The notes beneath the pieces were generated by a model that saw only the letters and a list, made by a program, of their open reading frames with translations, had not been told where the DNA came from and made no database searches. This document shows positions 27,104 to 35,495 of a stretch of 64,000 nucleotides of DNA, piece by piece. This stretch comes from Streptomyces coeruleorubidus. GTDB lineage: Bacteria; Actinomycetota; Actinomycetes; Streptomycetales; Streptomycetaceae. The stretch is from NCBI RefSeq assembly GCF_028885415.1, contig NZ_CP118527.1, forward strand, positions 5,456,001 to 5,520,000, written 5' to 3'. The translations under genes and the position numbers were made by a program. The stretch's first letter is position 1. Each line of letters begins with the position of its first letter.

Positions 27104-27337
27104 ATGGCCACCAAGGCTGAGAAGATCGTTGCCGGGCTCGGCGGCATCGACAACATCGAAGAGGTCGAAGGCTGCATCACCCGCCTGCGGACCGAGGTCG
27201 TGGACCCCGCCAAGGTCGACGAGACCGCCCTGAAGGCCGCCGGCGCCCACGGCGTCGTCAAGATGGGCACCGCCATCCAGGTCGTCATCGGCACCGACGC
27301 CGACCCCATCGCCGCGGAAATCGAAGACCTGATGTGA
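27104..27337 (+). CDS. nagF: PTS N-acetylglucosamine subunit IIB
   Basis: 77 residues, ATG preceded by AGGGAGAACGAAC. A free-standing EIIB of the glucose/GlcNAc family: IDNIEEVEGCITRLRTEV with the phosphorylated Cys24, then AAGAHGVVKMGTAIQVVIGTDADPI. It accepts phosphate from EIIA and passes it to GlcNAc entering through the EIIC encoded divergently. Control by the dre site upstream is expected. Confidence 0.9.
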   Translation: MATKAEKIVAGLGGIDNIEEVEGCITRLRTEVVDPAKVDETALKAAGAHGVVKMGTAIQVVIGTDADPIAAEIEDLM

Positions 27338-27361
27338 AGCGCGGGGATCGTCCCGGGCTTC

Positions 27362-27411
27362 ACCCCCTGACAGACCCCCGAGGTCACCGCAAAGACCCCA
27401 GAGGTCACCGA
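27362..27411 (+). repeat. Two-copy direct repeat after nagF
   Basis: GACCCCCGAGGTCACCG and GACCCCAGAGGTCACCG, about 17 bp, lie 22 bp apart just upstream of the terminator hairpin. Role unknown. Confidence 0.5.
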
Positions 27412-27414
27412 TGA

Positions 27415-27442
27415 GGGCCCCTTCCCACCGCGGGAGGGGCCC
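27415..27442 (+). terminator. Terminator hairpin after nagF
   Basis: GGGCCCCT pairs with AGGGGCCC across a 12-base loop, followed by CCTTCC; located 77 bp past the nagF stop and 30 bp before rph. Confidence 0.7.
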
Positions 27443-27471
27443 CTTCCGCATGTACGGATAGGCTCAGCGGC

Positions 27472-28209
27472 ATGTCTCGAATCGACGGCCGCACCCCCCA
27501 GCAACTCCGCCCGATCACCATCGAACGCGGCTGGAGCAAGCACGCCGAAGGCTCCGTCCTCGTCTCCTTCGGCGACACCAAGGTCTTCTGCACCGCCTCC
27601 GTCACCGAAGGCGTCCCGCGCTGGCGCAAGGGCAGCGGTGAAGGCTGGGTCACCGCCGAGTACTCCATGCTGCCCCGCTCCACCAACACCCGCGGCGACC
27701 GCGAGTCCGTCAAGGGCCGCATCGGCGGCCGCACCCACGAGATCAGCCGCCTCATCGGCCGTTCGCTCCGCGCCGTCATCGACTACAAGGCACTCGGCGA
27801 GAACACCATCGTCCTCGACTGCGACGTCCTCCAGGCCGACGGCGGCACCCGCACGGCGGCCATCACCGGCGCCTACGTGGCGCTGGCGGACGCCGTCGCC
27901 TGGGCCCAGCGCAAGAAGCTCATCAAGGCCGGCCGCCAGCCCCTCACCGGCACCGTCAGCGCCGTCTCCGTCGGCATCGTCGGCGGCGTCCCCCTCCTCG
28001 ACCTCTGCTACGAAGAAGACGTCAAGGCCGACACCGACATGAACGTCGTCTGCACCGGCGACGGCCGCTTCGTCGAGGTCCAGGGCACCGCCGAGGCCGA
28101 ACCCTTCGCCCGCGAGGAACTCGACGCCCTCCTCGACCTCGCCGTCACCGGCTGCACGGAACTCGCCGCCCACCAGCGCACCGCGCTTGATACCGTCCTC
28201 GAAAAGTAA
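27472..28209 (+). CDS. rph: Ribonuclease PH
   Basis: 245 residues, the usual length. Phosphate-dependent 3'-5' exoribonuclease that trims tRNA 3' ends. N-terminal [15 protein letters not shown], the conserved [38 protein letters not shown] (the phosphate/RNA site) and [19 protein letters not shown] are all present, ending with the [21 protein letters not shown] segment. Directly upstream of a lipoprotein and rdgB, a common actinobacterial arrangement. Confidence 0.95.
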   Translation: MSRIDGRTPQQLRPITIERGWSKHAEGSVLVSFGDTKVFCTASVTEGVPRWRKGSGEGWVTAEYSMLPRSTNTRGDRESVKGRIGGRTHEISRLIGRSLRAVIDYKALGENTIVLDCDVLQADGGTRTAAITGAYVALADAVAWAQRKKLIKAGRQPLTGTVSAVSVGIVGGVPLLDLCYEEDVKADTDMNVVCTGDGRFVEVQGTAEAEPFAREELDALLDLAVTGCTELAAHQRTALDTVLEK

Positions 28210-28353
28210 AGGGCGCGCCAAGACAGGTGCTCGGCACGGGGCAACCGCGCCGAGCACACTCGCGTCTGAAGGAGTACGGGCGCACGGCTCATCCCTGTGC
28301 GTCCGGCCAGCCGCACGGGCCGCCCGGGCCCGACCGACGAGAGGGACCGTTCC

Positions 28354-28752
28354 ATGGCCGCGAGCCGCCGACGCCGCACCGCAGCCGTCGCCGCCACCCT
28401 GGCGGCCGTCGCGCTGACCGCCGGACTCACCACCGGCTGCGCCGCCGTCGACAAGGCGCTGGACTGCGTCCAGACCGCCGACGCCATCGCCGACAGCGTC
28501 ACGGAACTCCAGCAGGCCGTCGACAACGCGGCCAACGACCCGACGCAGCTCGACGAGTCCCTCGACTCCATCGACAAGAACCTGACCAAGATCGGCGACA
28601 AGACCGACAACGCCGACGTCAACAAGGCAGTCGACGACCTCAACCAGGCCGTCGGCAACGTCCGTACGGCGATCAAGAACGGCGACGAGACGCCCGACAT
28701 CAGCCCGGTCACGGACGCGGCGGGCGAACTGACCAAGGTCTGCACGCCGTAA
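28354..28752 (+). CDS. Lipoprotein of unknown function
   Basis: 132 residues. ATG 28354 has GAGAGGGA upstream. A poly-Arg N-terminus and hydrophobic core (AAVAATLAAVALTAGL) lead to a lipobox ending at Cys29 (LTTGC). The mature part is short, helical and Asp/Asn-rich (DKALDCVQTADAIADSVTELQQAVD, NKAVDDLNQAVGNV) with an invariant-looking C-terminal KVCTP. Likely a membrane-attached periplasmic-face protein conserved between rph and rdgB in Streptomyces. No function can be assigned. Confidence 0.75.
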   Translation: MAASRRRRTAAVAATLAAVALTAGLTTGCAAVDKALDCVQTADAIADSVTELQQAVDNAANDPTQLDESLDSIDKNLTKIGDKTDNADVNKAVDDLNQAVGNVRTAIKNGDETPDISPVTDAAGELTKVCTP

Positions 28753-28846
28753 CGCTGACGGCCGGTGATCGACCGCGGGCCCGTCGTGGGCGCTCGCGCA
28801 GTTCCCCGCGCCCCTGACGGGGCGCGGCTGCGGCAATACTGGGGCC

Positions 28847-29449
28847 ATGACCCGCTTGATCCTCGCCACCCGCAACGCCGGAAAGATCACCGAGCTCCGG
28901 GCGATCCTCGCCGAAGCCGGGCTGCCCCACGAACTCGTCGGCGCCGACGCCTACCCGGACATCCCCGACGTCAAGGAAACGGGCGTCACCTTCGCGGAGA
29001 ACGCGCTGCTGAAGGCCCACGCCCTCGCCCAGGCGACGGGCCTGCCCGCGGTCGCCGACGACTCCGGCCTCTGCGTCGACGTCCTCAACGGCGCCCCCGG
29101 CATCTTCTCCGCCCGCTGGTCCGGCCGCCACGGCGACGACAAGGCCAACCTCGACCTGCTCCTCGCCCAGCTCTCGGACATCACCGACGAACACCGCGGC
29201 GCCCACTTCGCCTGCGCGGCGGCGCTGGCCCTGCCGGACGGCACGGAGCGGGTGGTGGAAGGCCGGCTGCGGGGCGTCCTGCGCCACGAGCCGACGGGAT
29301 CGGGGGGCTTCGGCTACGACCCGATCCTCCAGCCGGACGGGGAGACGCGGACCTGCGCGGAGCTGACCCCGCAGGAGAAGAACGCGATCAGCCATCGGGG
29401 GCAGGCGTTTCGGGCGTTGGTGCCGGTGGTGCGGGAGCTGTTGGGCTGA
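28847..29449 (+). CDS. rdgB: Non-canonical purine NTP pyrophosphatase (dITP/XTPase)
   Basis: 200 residues. RdgB/HAM1 hallmarks: LILATRNAGKITELRAIL at the start, the ATGLPAVADDSGLCVD metal/substrate loop near 62-76, APGIFSARWSG, GSGGFGYDPILQP near 150 and AELTPQEKNAISHRGQAF at the end. It removes ITP, dITP and XTP from nucleotide pools. Complete and of normal length; ends just upstream of tRNA-Leu on the opposite strand. Confidence 0.95.
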   Translation: MTRLILATRNAGKITELRAILAEAGLPHELVGADAYPDIPDVKETGVTFAENALLKAHALAQATGLPAVADDSGLCVDVLNGAPGIFSARWSGRHGDDKANLDLLLAQLSDITDEHRGAHFACAAALALPDGTERVVEGRLRGVLRHEPTGSGGFGYDPILQPDGETRTCAELTPQEKNAISHRGQAFRALVPVVRELLG

Positions 29450-29498
29450 TGACGAGGCCCACCTGGCTTGCGCCGGGTGGGCCATCGATTCGAAGGTG

Positions 29499-29582
29499 TG
29501 CGGCCGGAGGGACTCGAACCCTCAAGGGATTTCTCCCACAACATCCTAAGTGTTGCGCGTAGGCCAATTCCGCCACGGCCGC
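29499..29582 (-). tRNA. tRNA-Leu (anticodon UAG)
   Basis: 84 nt, class II. Read on the minus strand: acceptor GCGGCCG pairing CGGCCGC with discriminator A, D arm from TGGCGGAATTGGCC, anticodon stem CAACA/TGTTG with loop CTTAGGA (anticodon TAG), a long variable arm and T arm GAGGGTTCGAGTCCCTC. The CCA is not encoded. Confidence 0.95.
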
Positions 29583-29601
29583 GTCCAGGTCATGGTACCG
29601 G

Positions 29602-30102
29602 TCATGCGGGGCGAGGTCGGGTGGAACGCCTGCTGCCGCCTCGGCACCAGGTGCTCGTCACCGCATGGCAGTTGGGGCACAACAACCGCAGGTTCTCCAG
29701 CCGGTCGTCGCTCCAGTCACCGTTGATGTGATCCACCTCCAGCGTCATGGGCTTGCCGAGCCACTCGGGGCCGATCCCGCAGTCCGCGCACTCTTCGGGT
29801 ATGCCCATCTCATGGAGCGCCCGGCGCAACACGACCGTGCGGGTCCGACGCTCGCCGTCGTGCTTGACCAGGATGTCCTCAGGACGTCTGGCCAAGGCCG
29901 GACGGCGCTTCCCGCGTTGGTGGGCCTGTCCCAGAAAGTGCTCGGTGGTGAGCTGGTCCTCATCGATCCACCGGCGCAGATGCGCGCGCTGCGTGCCACT
30001 GTCCGGGCGTCCCAGGCGGCGAAGCACCTCTGCGAAAGAGACGGACTGGGCGACCGCGACGCGCAGCTCCTGGGGAGCGGGCCGGGCCCGTCGGCTGCTC
30101 AT
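29602..30102 (-). CDS. HNH endonuclease
   Basis: 166 residues from ATG 30102, whose ATGA overlaps the stop of the upstream HNH gene. N-terminal helix-turn-helix-like unit (SVSFAEVLRRLGRPDSGTQRAHLRRWIDEDQLTTEHF) and a C-terminal HNH domain: CADCG near 111, LEVDHINGDWSDDRLENLRLLCPNCHAVT near 128-156. Four Cys form a zinc-ribbon frame around the HNH residues, as in HNH nucleases of phage and restriction origin. Forms a pair with the gene upstream; both share the same design and probably arose by duplication. Substrate unknown. Confidence 0.8.
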   Translation of the reverse strand: MSSRRARPAPQELRVAVAQSVSFAEVLRRLGRPDSGTQRAHLRRWIDEDQLTTEHFLGQAHQRGKRRPALARRPEDILVKHDGERRTRTVVLRRALHEMGIPEECADCGIGPEWLGKPMTLEVDHINGDWSDDRLENLRLLCPNCHAVTSTWCRGGSRRSTRPRPA

Positions 30103-30635
30103 GAGGCATGCCCCCGCGCGCGTCGTTTGCCACGCCCTCGGTAATTCTCCGTCGTCGAGTGGCAGTTGGGGCACAGGAACCGAAGGTTCTCGATCCGGTT
30201 GTCCCTCCAGCGGCCGTTGATGTGATCGACCTCCAAGGGGAGTGGACGTCCCCGCCAGACCGCCTCCATGCCACAGAGGGCGCACCGCTCCGCTACTCCG
30301 GAAACCGTCATCGCCCACTTGAGGCGGTCGCTCGGAACACGCCGGGCGCGGTCGGCCGGCTGCTCGACGAGGAAGGCGTCCGGGGTCCGCGGACGCCAGG
30401 GCTTCCCACGCCTCGTCGGCATCTGGAAGTGCGACGTGTCGATCCCATACGCCTTGATCCGGCGGCTGATGTGCGTGTGGTGTCCGCCCACCACCTCCAG
30501 CCCGAGGTGCCGCAGGACCTCGCCCATGTTCGTCGACGTCGCGACCGCCCGCTCAAGGACGTCTCTCGTCCACTTCACCCCCTCCCGCTCGAAGTGCGAC
30601 ACGTCCACCCCGAGCTTCTTCATCCGCTCGTGCAC
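30099..30635 (-). CDS. HNH endonuclease, N-terminus probably truncated
   Basis: 178 residues from GTG 30635. Two copies of a small DNA-binding-like unit are visible: the first ends in YVHERMKKLGVDVSHF and the second is complete (TRDVLERAVATSTNMGEVLRHLGLE..., RIKAYGIDTSHF). The HNH domain follows: RCALCGMEAVWRGRPLPLEVDHING, ENLRFLCPNCHS. In-frame sequence upstream of the GTG still resembles coding (GGGARWPTRR) but has no start and runs into non-coding sequence, so the first repeat unit appears cut short. The stop overlaps the next gene by four bases. Nuclease assignment good, start uncertain. Confidence 0.7.
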   Translation of the reverse strand: MHERMKKLGVDVSHFEREGVKWTRDVLERAVATSTNMGEVLRHLGLEVVGGHHTHISRRIKAYGIDTSHFQMPTRRGKPWRPRTPDAFLVEQPADRARRVPSDRLKWAMTVSGVAERCALCGMEAVWRGRPLPLEVDHINGRWRDNRIENLRFLCPNCHSTTENYRGRGKRRARGHAS

Positions 30636-30744
30636 ATACCGCCGCGTCGGCCATCGAGCCCCTCCGCCACTCCGTCCCCGACCACCCGTTCGTGATCTCG
30701 CACGGAGTAACGAACCGTTTATCGGACAGTCACGCCCGAAATGC

Positions 30745-30784
30745 GGAACGGCTCATACCGGACCTATCCGGTACGAGCCGTTCC
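30745..30784 (-). terminator. Terminator downstream of bcp
   Basis: A 16-bp stem (GGAACGGCTC-A-TACCGG with its complement, one A/C mismatch) and 6-base loop, 16 bp past the bcp stop on the minus strand. Confidence 0.85.
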
Positions 30785-30800
30785 AGGAGCGGAGAGGGCC

Positions 30801-31268
30801 TCAGATCCCCAGATCCTTGATGATCTTCGCCACGTGCCCCGTCGCCCGGACGTTGTACAGCGCGCGCTCGACCCTGCCCTCCTCGTCCACGACGATCGTG
30901 GAGCGGATGACGCCCATGTAGGTCTTGCCGTAGTTCTTCTTCTCGCCGAAGGCGCCGTAGGCGTCCAGCACCTGCTTGTCCGGGTCGGCGAGGAGGGTGA
31001 CCTTCAGGGACTCCTTGTCGCGGAACCTGGCCAGCTTCTCGGGCTTGTCGGGGGAGATGCCGATCACCTCGTAGCCCGCGCCGGCCAGCAGCTCCAGGTT
31101 GTCCGTGAAGTCGCAGGCCTGCTTTGTGCAGCCGGGGGTGAGGGCCGCCGGGTAGAAGTACACGATGACCTTGCGGCCCTTGTGGTCCGACAGGGACACC
31201 TCGGTGCCGTCGGCGTCGGGCAGGGTGAAGGCGGGGGCCACGTCCCCCGGCTGGAGTCGCTCGCTCAT
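30801..31268 (-). CDS. bcp: Thioredoxin-dependent thiol peroxidase (Bcp/PrxQ)
   Basis: 155 residues. Peroxiredoxin fold: LQPGDVAPAFTLPDADG, VIVYFYPAALTPGCTKQACDF with peroxidatic Cys47 and resolving Cys52 (the Q-type spacing), and the GVIRSTIVVDEEGRV segment. It reduces organic and hydrogen peroxides in the cytoplasm. The usual TPGCT motif is intact. Standalone gene ended by a strong hairpin. Confidence 0.9.
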   Translation of the reverse strand: MSERLQPGDVAPAFTLPDADGTEVSLSDHKGRKVIVYFYPAALTPGCTKQACDFTDNLELLAGAGYEVIGISPDKPEKLARFRDKESLKVTLLADPDKQVLDAYGAFGEKKNYGKTYMGVIRSTIVVDEEGRVERALYNVRATGHVAKIIKDLGI

Positions 31269-31363
31269 CAGACCAGCGTAACCGGGGGTCCTGACAGTGC
31301 GATGAGCCGTGGAGCTGACAGACTGTCCGGCACAGGCTTCATACCGACTTCGGAGGCGACACG

Positions 31364-31693
31364 GTGGCGGACACGGCGGACACCAGAACCCCGGCGCAGA
31401 TCGAGGCGGACATCAGGCGCCGCCGCGAGACCCTGGCCGAGACCCTCGACGAGATCGGGGTGCGGGTGCACCCGAAGACCATCGTCGGGGACGCCAAGGC
31501 CAAGGTCGCGTCCAATATCGATCACACCCTCGGGCGTGCGTATGTCGGGGTCAACCGGGCCGTCACCAATGTGCGGGCCCGGTTCGTGGACGAGGACGGG
31601 GCGCCGCGGCTGGAGCGGGTCGTGCCGGTCGCGCTCGTCGTCGTCGGAGTGGTCGGGCTGCTGGCCGTCAGCACGCGGCGGCGCAAGGGCTGA
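31364..31693 (+). CDS. DUF3618 membrane protein
   Basis: 109 residues from GTG 31364. N-terminal DUF3618 motif (TPAQIEADIRRRRETLAETLDEI), a Lys/Arg-rich middle and a C-terminal transmembrane helix (VVPVALVVVGVVGLLAVSTRRRKG). Small single-pass membrane protein common in actinobacteria; function unknown. Followed 44 bp later by a GroES-like gene on the same strand, so they may share a transcript. Confidence 0.85.
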   Translation: MADTADTRTPAQIEADIRRRRETLAETLDEIGVRVHPKTIVGDAKAKVASNIDHTLGRAYVGVNRAVTNVRARFVDEDGAPRLERVVPVALVVVGVVGLLAVSTRRRKG

Positions 31694-31737
31694 CCCGACT
31701 GCGTACGTTCGCGGGGAAGACAGGTAGGTTTCAGGGC

Positions 31738-32094
31738 GTGAGCGCCAAGAGAAACGAGCACAGCACCCATCCCGACAAGCTGCCCATCCGGATGCTGCAC
31801 GACCGCGTACTCGTGCGGCAGGACACCAGCGAGGGCGAGCGGCGTTCCGGGGGCGGCATCCTGATCCCCGCCACGGCGGCGGTCGGCCGGCGGCTGGCCT
31901 GGGCCGAGGTCGTCGCGGTGGGGCAGAACGTACGGACCGTGGAGCCGGGCGACCGGGTTCTGTTCGATCCGGAGGACCGCGCCGAGGTCGAGGTGCGCGG
32001 TATCGCGTACGTGCTCATGCGCGAGCGCGATCTGCATGCCGTGGCCGCGGACCGGTTCGAGGGCTCGGAGGACTCGACGGGTCTCTATCTGTAG
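31738..32094 (+). CDS. GroES-like (Cpn10 family) protein
   Basis: 118 residues from GTG 31738. It has the chaperonin-10 beta-barrel signature: LPIRMLHDRVLVRQDTSEGERRSGGGILIP, AEVVAVGQNVRTVEPGDRVLFD and ERDLHAVAADRF. It is not beside groEL and lacks parts of the usual mobile loop, so it is a divergent Cpn10 paralogue rather than the main GroES. A perfect terminator follows 34 bp after the stop. Role unproven. Confidence 0.8.
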   Translation: MSAKRNEHSTHPDKLPIRMLHDRVLVRQDTSEGERRSGGGILIPATAAVGRRLAWAEVVAVGQNVRTVEPGDRVLFDPEDRAEVEVRGIAYVLMRERDLHAVAADRFEGSEDSTGLYL

Positions 32095-32128
32095 CTCCAG
32101 AAGAGAAGAAGCAGTAGCAGCAGCGGGA

Positions 32129-32156
32129 GGGGCCGGTGACCATCGTCACCGGCCCC
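32129..32156 (+). terminator. Terminator
   Basis: Perfect 12-bp stem (GGGGCCGGTGAC with its complement) and 4-base loop CATC, followed by TTCCGTGTT, 34 bp after the GroES-like stop. Confidence 0.85.
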
Positions 32157-32185
32157 TTCCGTGTTCCCTTGTTACGTTGGAGGGA

Positions 32186-32228
32186 CCCGACGAGACGCGC
32201 CGTACCGGGACGAAGGCAAAGACGACGC
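32186..32228 (+). promoter_or_regulatory. Guanidine-III riboswitch (ykkC-III class)
   Basis: The order CCCGACGAG, GCGCCGTAC, CGGGACGA and AAGACGACGC follows the compact guanidine-III aptamer as I recall it from the Thermobifida fusca crystal sequence. Stem 1 has CCCG paired with CGGG, a compensated change from CCGG/CCGG. The pseudoknot strand GCGCCGT can pair with ACGACGC with one C/A mismatch. It lies 37 nt before an SMR exporter, the known target class. Guanidine binding would raise exporter expression, probably by freeing the ribosome site. Confidence 0.85.
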
Positions 32229-32265
32229 ACCCGCACCGTCAGCCCGTTTCCCGGAGGTGTCCGTC

Positions 32266-32586
32266 ATGGCCTGGGTTCTGCTCGTCGTCGCCGGTCTGCT
32301 CGAAGTCGGGTGGTCCGTCGGCATGAAGTACACCGACGGCTTCACGCGCCCGCTCCCCAGCGTTCTCACCGGTGCCGGGATCGTCGCCAGCATGCTGCTG
32401 CTGTCCCAGGCCGCCAGGACCCTGCCCATCGGCACCGCCTACGGCGTGTGGGTGGGCATCGGGGCGGCCGGGGCGGCGGTGTTCGGCATGGTCGTGCTGG
32501 GGGAGCCGGCCACCGCCGCCCGGATCTTCTTCGTGTGCCTGCTGCTGGTCGCCGTGGTGGGGCTGAAGGCGACCTCGGGCCACTGA
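32266..32586 (+). CDS. gdx: SMR-family guanidinium exporter (Gdx/SugE type)
   Basis: 106 residues. ATG 32266 has GGAGG 8-12 bp upstream. Four transmembrane helices with the SugE/Gdx pattern: MAWVLLVVAGLLEVGWSVGMKYTDGF containing the essential Glu13, then LPIGTAYGVWVGIGAAGAAVFG. Gdx-type SMR proteins exchange guanidinium for protons, and the upstream guanidine-III riboswitch makes that substrate much more likely than quaternary ammonium compounds. It is a single-gene unit; the neighbouring PBP is convergent 7 bp away. Confidence 0.88.
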   Translation: MAWVLLVVAGLLEVGWSVGMKYTDGFTRPLPSVLTGAGIVASMLLLSQAARTLPIGTAYGVWVGIGAAGAAVFGMVVLGEPATAARIFFVCLLLVAVVGLKATSGH

Positions 32587-32593
32587 GCCCGGC

Positions 32594-35002
32594 CTATTCG
32601 CGGCGCGCGCCCTGCTGGACCACGCCCCAGCCAGGGTCCGACGGCCCGCCCGTCGAGCCGCCGTCGGTCTCCTCGCCGCCGCCCTCGCTCGTGCCGCCGT
32701 CGGTCGTGCCGCCGTCGGTGGCGGTGCCGCCGTCGCCGGTCCCGCCGTCCGCGGTGCCGCCGCCGGTGGGGGACTCGCCGCCCGTGCTGCCGTCGGTGGT
32801 GCCGCCGTCGGTCTGGCCCTGGGTCTGCCCCTCGGGCGCGCTCGGGGTCTGGCCGGGCGTCTCCGTGCCGGTGTCCTGGCCGCCGGTGGAGGTGCTGCCG
32901 CCGTCGGTGGCGTCGCCCGTGGTCGGGTCGGCCGGGGGCTCGGTGCCGGGGGCCTGCGGGACGTCGGCGCCCGGCTGGAGCCTGAGGTCGAAGTCGGTGA
33001 CCGGCTTGTCCTCCAGGGCGTCCCGGGTGAACTGGGCCCAGATCTCGGCGGGCGCCCCGCCGCCGTTGATGCGGTCCAGGCCCATCGCGCCGTACAGCGA
33101 CTTGTGGGCGGCGGTGACCGGGTCCTGGCCCATGACGGAGACGACCGTGGCGAGGTCGGGGGTGTAGCCCGCGAACCAGGCCGCCGTGTCCTCCTCGGCG
33201 GTGCCGGTCTTGCCCGCGGCGGGTCGGCCCGCGGCCTGTGCGGCGGAGGCCGTGCCGTTCTGGACGACGCTGCGCAGGACCGAGGTGGTGGTGTCGGCGG
33301 CCTCGCGGCTCACGGCCTGCCGGGTGCGCCGCTCGGGCAGCGCGATGGGCGAGCCCGCCTTGGTGACCTTCTCGACCATCGTGTAGGTGCCGTGCCGGCC
33401 GTGGTTGGCGAGCGTCGCGTACGCCTCCGCCATGTCGAGGACGCTGGCGGTGGCCGTGCCGAGCGCGATGGCGGGGCCGTCGGCGAGGTCGGGGGTGGTC
33501 TCGGGGACGCCGAGGTCGATCGCGGTCTGCTTGACCTTCTGGGGGCCGACGTCGGCGGCCATCTGCGCGTACACCGAGTTCACGGACTTGTCGGTCGCCT
33601 CGGTGACGGTGATGTCGCCGTAGGAGACCTGGTCCTCGTTCTCGGGGGCGTACGGGTCGCCGGCCCAGCCCTGGACGGTGCGCTTGTTGGTGCCGTCGTA
33701 GATCGTGTTCGGGGTGACCGGGCGGCCGTCCTGGGTCTGCGAGCCGTTCTCGACGGCCGAGGTGAACACGAACGGCTTGAAGGTGGAGCCGACCTGGAAG
33801 TCCCTGCGGGTGGCGTTCGGGGTGTACTGCTTGACGTAGTCGATGCCGTTGTACATCGCCACGACCCTGCCGGTCTTGGGGTCGACGGCGGCGCCGCCCG
33901 CGCGGACGTAGGTGTCGACCTTGTTGTTCTTCTTGTCCAGCTTGTCCATCAGCTTGTCGTTGACGGCCTTCACGAACGCGTCCTGCTTGGGCTTCTGGAG
34001 CGTCGTGGTGATGCGGTAGCCGCCGGCGTCGAGCCGGCTCTCGTCGATGATCTTGTTCTGGGTGAGGTAGTCCTTCACGGTCCGCACGATGTAGCCGCGC
34101 TGCCCGGACATGCCGGTGGACAGGGTGGACTCCTTCGGCACCGGGAACTTCATGCCCGCCCGCTTCGACTCGCTGAGCCAGCCCTTCTTGACCATGCCGT
34201 CCAGGACGTAGTTCCAGCGGGACTCGGCGGCCTTGCGGTTCTCGGGGTGGGCGACGACGTCGTACTGGCTGGGGGCGTTGACGAGCGCGGCGAGGTAGGC
34301 GGCGCGGGCCGGGTCGAGCTCAGTGGCGTCCATGCCGTAGTAGGCCTGGGCGGCGGCCTGGATGCCGTAGGCGTTGCGGCCGAAGTAGCTGGTGTTGAGG
34401 TAGCCCTCGAGGATGTGGTCCTTGCTCACCTCGCGGTCCAGCTTGATCGCGATGAAGAACTCCTTGGCCTTGCGCGTGATGGTCTGGTCCTGGCGCAGGT
34501 AGTAGTTCTTCACGTACTGCTGCGTGATCGTGGAGCCGGACTGCTTGCCCTTGCCGAGGGCTGTGTTCCAGGCCGCGCGGACCATGGCCTTGGGGTCGAC
34601 GGCGGACTCGGTGTAGAAGTCGCGGTCCTCGGCGGCCAGGATCGCGTGCTGGGCGTCCTTGGAGATCTGCGCGAGCGTGACGTTCTCCCGGTTGACCTCG
34701 CCGTCGCGGGCGATCACCGAGCCGTCCGCGTAGAGGTAGACGTTGGCCTGCTTGGTGGCGAGCGCGTTGGCCGGCGGGATCTGCACCAGCGAGTAGCCGA
34801 GGAAGAAGCCGCCGACCAGCAGCAGGGCGACGATGATGAAGGCGCCGAGCGTCATACGCCAGGTCGGGATGATCCGGCGCCAGCCGGTCCGCTTCGGTTT
34901 CCCGGCCGGCCGGGCCTCAGGCGTGTTCGGGTCGCCGTCCGCCTGCGGCTCTCTCGGTGCCCAGCCCGGTGTCGGCTGCTGCGGCTGAGGCTCGTCACTC
35001 AT
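32594..35002 (-). CDS. Class A penicillin-binding protein (bifunctional glycosyltransferase/transpeptidase)
   Basis: 802 residues from ATG 35002; an in-frame ATG 29 codons upstream (35089) is an alternative, and neither has a strong ribosome site. Cytoplasmic Pro-rich tail, one transmembrane helix at about 50-72 (TLGAFIIVALLLVGGFFLGY), then the GT51 domain (ILAAEDRDFYTESAVDP with the catalytic Glu, SGSTITQQYVKNYYL, GYLNTSYFGRNAYGI). The transpeptidase domain has GSTFKPF (SxxK), SVN and KTGTAEED. The last 140 or so residues are a Gly/Ser/Thr-rich, low-complexity external tail. It polymerises and cross-links peptidoglycan outside the membrane. One of several such PBPs expected in Streptomyces. 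Confidence 0.92.
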   Translation of the reverse strand: MSDEPQPQQPTPGWAPREPQADGDPNTPEARPAGKPKRTGWRRIIPTWRMTLGAFIIVALLLVGGFFLGYSLVQIPPANALATKQANVYLYADGSVIARDGEVNRENVTLAQISKDAQHAILAAEDRDFYTESAVDPKAMVRAAWNTALGKGKQSGSTITQQYVKNYYLRQDQTITRKAKEFFIAIKLDREVSKDHILEGYLNTSYFGRNAYGIQAAAQAYYGMDATELDPARAAYLAALVNAPSQYDVVAHPENRKAAESRWNYVLDGMVKKGWLSESKRAGMKFPVPKESTLSTGMSGQRGYIVRTVKDYLTQNKIIDESRLDAGGYRITTTLQKPKQDAFVKAVNDKLMDKLDKKNNKVDTYVRAGGAAVDPKTGRVVAMYNGIDYVKQYTPNATRRDFQVGSTFKPFVFTSAVENGSQTQDGRPVTPNTIYDGTNKRTVQGWAGDPYAPENEDQVSYGDITVTEATDKSVNSVYAQMAADVGPQKVKQTAIDLGVPETTPDLADGPAIALGTATASVLDMAEAYATLANHGRHGTYTMVEKVTKAGSPIALPERRTRQAVSREAADTTTSVLRSVVQNGTASAAQAAGRPAAGKTGTAEEDTAAWFAGYTPDLATVVSVMGQDPVTAAHKSLYGAMGLDRINGGGAPAEIWAQFTRDALEDKPVTDFDLRLQPGADVPQAPGTEPPADPTTGDATDGGSTSTGGQDTGTETPGQTPSAPEGQTQGQTDGGTTDGSTGGESPTGGGTADGGTGDGGTATDGGTTDGGTSEGGGEETDGGSTGGPSDPGWGVVQQGARRE

Positions 35003-35279
35003 GTCGTGCACGGACTCCTGTTTCGCGTCGTACGTCGTTCCCGTACGTCTCTGCTCGCTCTTGCGCCCCTGTGATGAAGACTGTCCCATCCGGCGATCAG
35101 TTCCCTGACCGAGGGCCGTGTCGTGAGCCGTGTGGCGAGGCGGGCGGTGTGCGCGCGAGCCCGCGGGCGGACGCAGGGGGAACCGCGCTGTTGCGCACGC
35201 CTGCCCGAATCGCGATCTCGCCCGCGCGACAGTCGCCCGAACCTGCGCGACATTCGCCCGAAGGGGGACACGACCGTGG

Positions 35280-35444
35280 ATGCGACGGCTCGTACGCTCC
35301 GTCCCGGCCGGCACCGCCGCCATGCTGCTCGCCCTGGCCACGGGCGCCTCGGCCCACGCGGACGCAACGGATCGTACCGTCTGGGCCGGTGCGCACACGC
35401 CCGCAGCGCCTTTGCCGCTCCCCGAAATTGCGTGGCACGCGTGA
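35280..35444 (+). CDS. Small secreted peptide (putative)
   Basis: 54 residues from ATG 35280, with GGGGG about 12 bases upstream. It reads as a signal peptide (MRRLVRSVPAGTAAMLLALATG, cleavage near ASAHADA) followed by a short 30-residue mature part (TDRTVWAGAHTPAAPLPLPE). No family recognised. It sits between the divergent PBP and the ABC-transporter genes. A GC-rich shadow is possible, but the signal-peptide pattern and ribosome site favour a real small gene. Confidence 0.5.
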   Translation: MRRLVRSVPAGTAAMLLALATGASAHADATDRTVWAGAHTPAAPLPLPEIAWHA

Positions 35445-35495
35445 TCACCGGTCCACTAGGCTCCTGCGCTTCGGTGCCGGGCGGCGAGGAGGGCT

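Noticed and set aside
29602..30635. HNH pair as homing endonucleases within an intron
   Set aside because: No intron features or split gene is seen around them.
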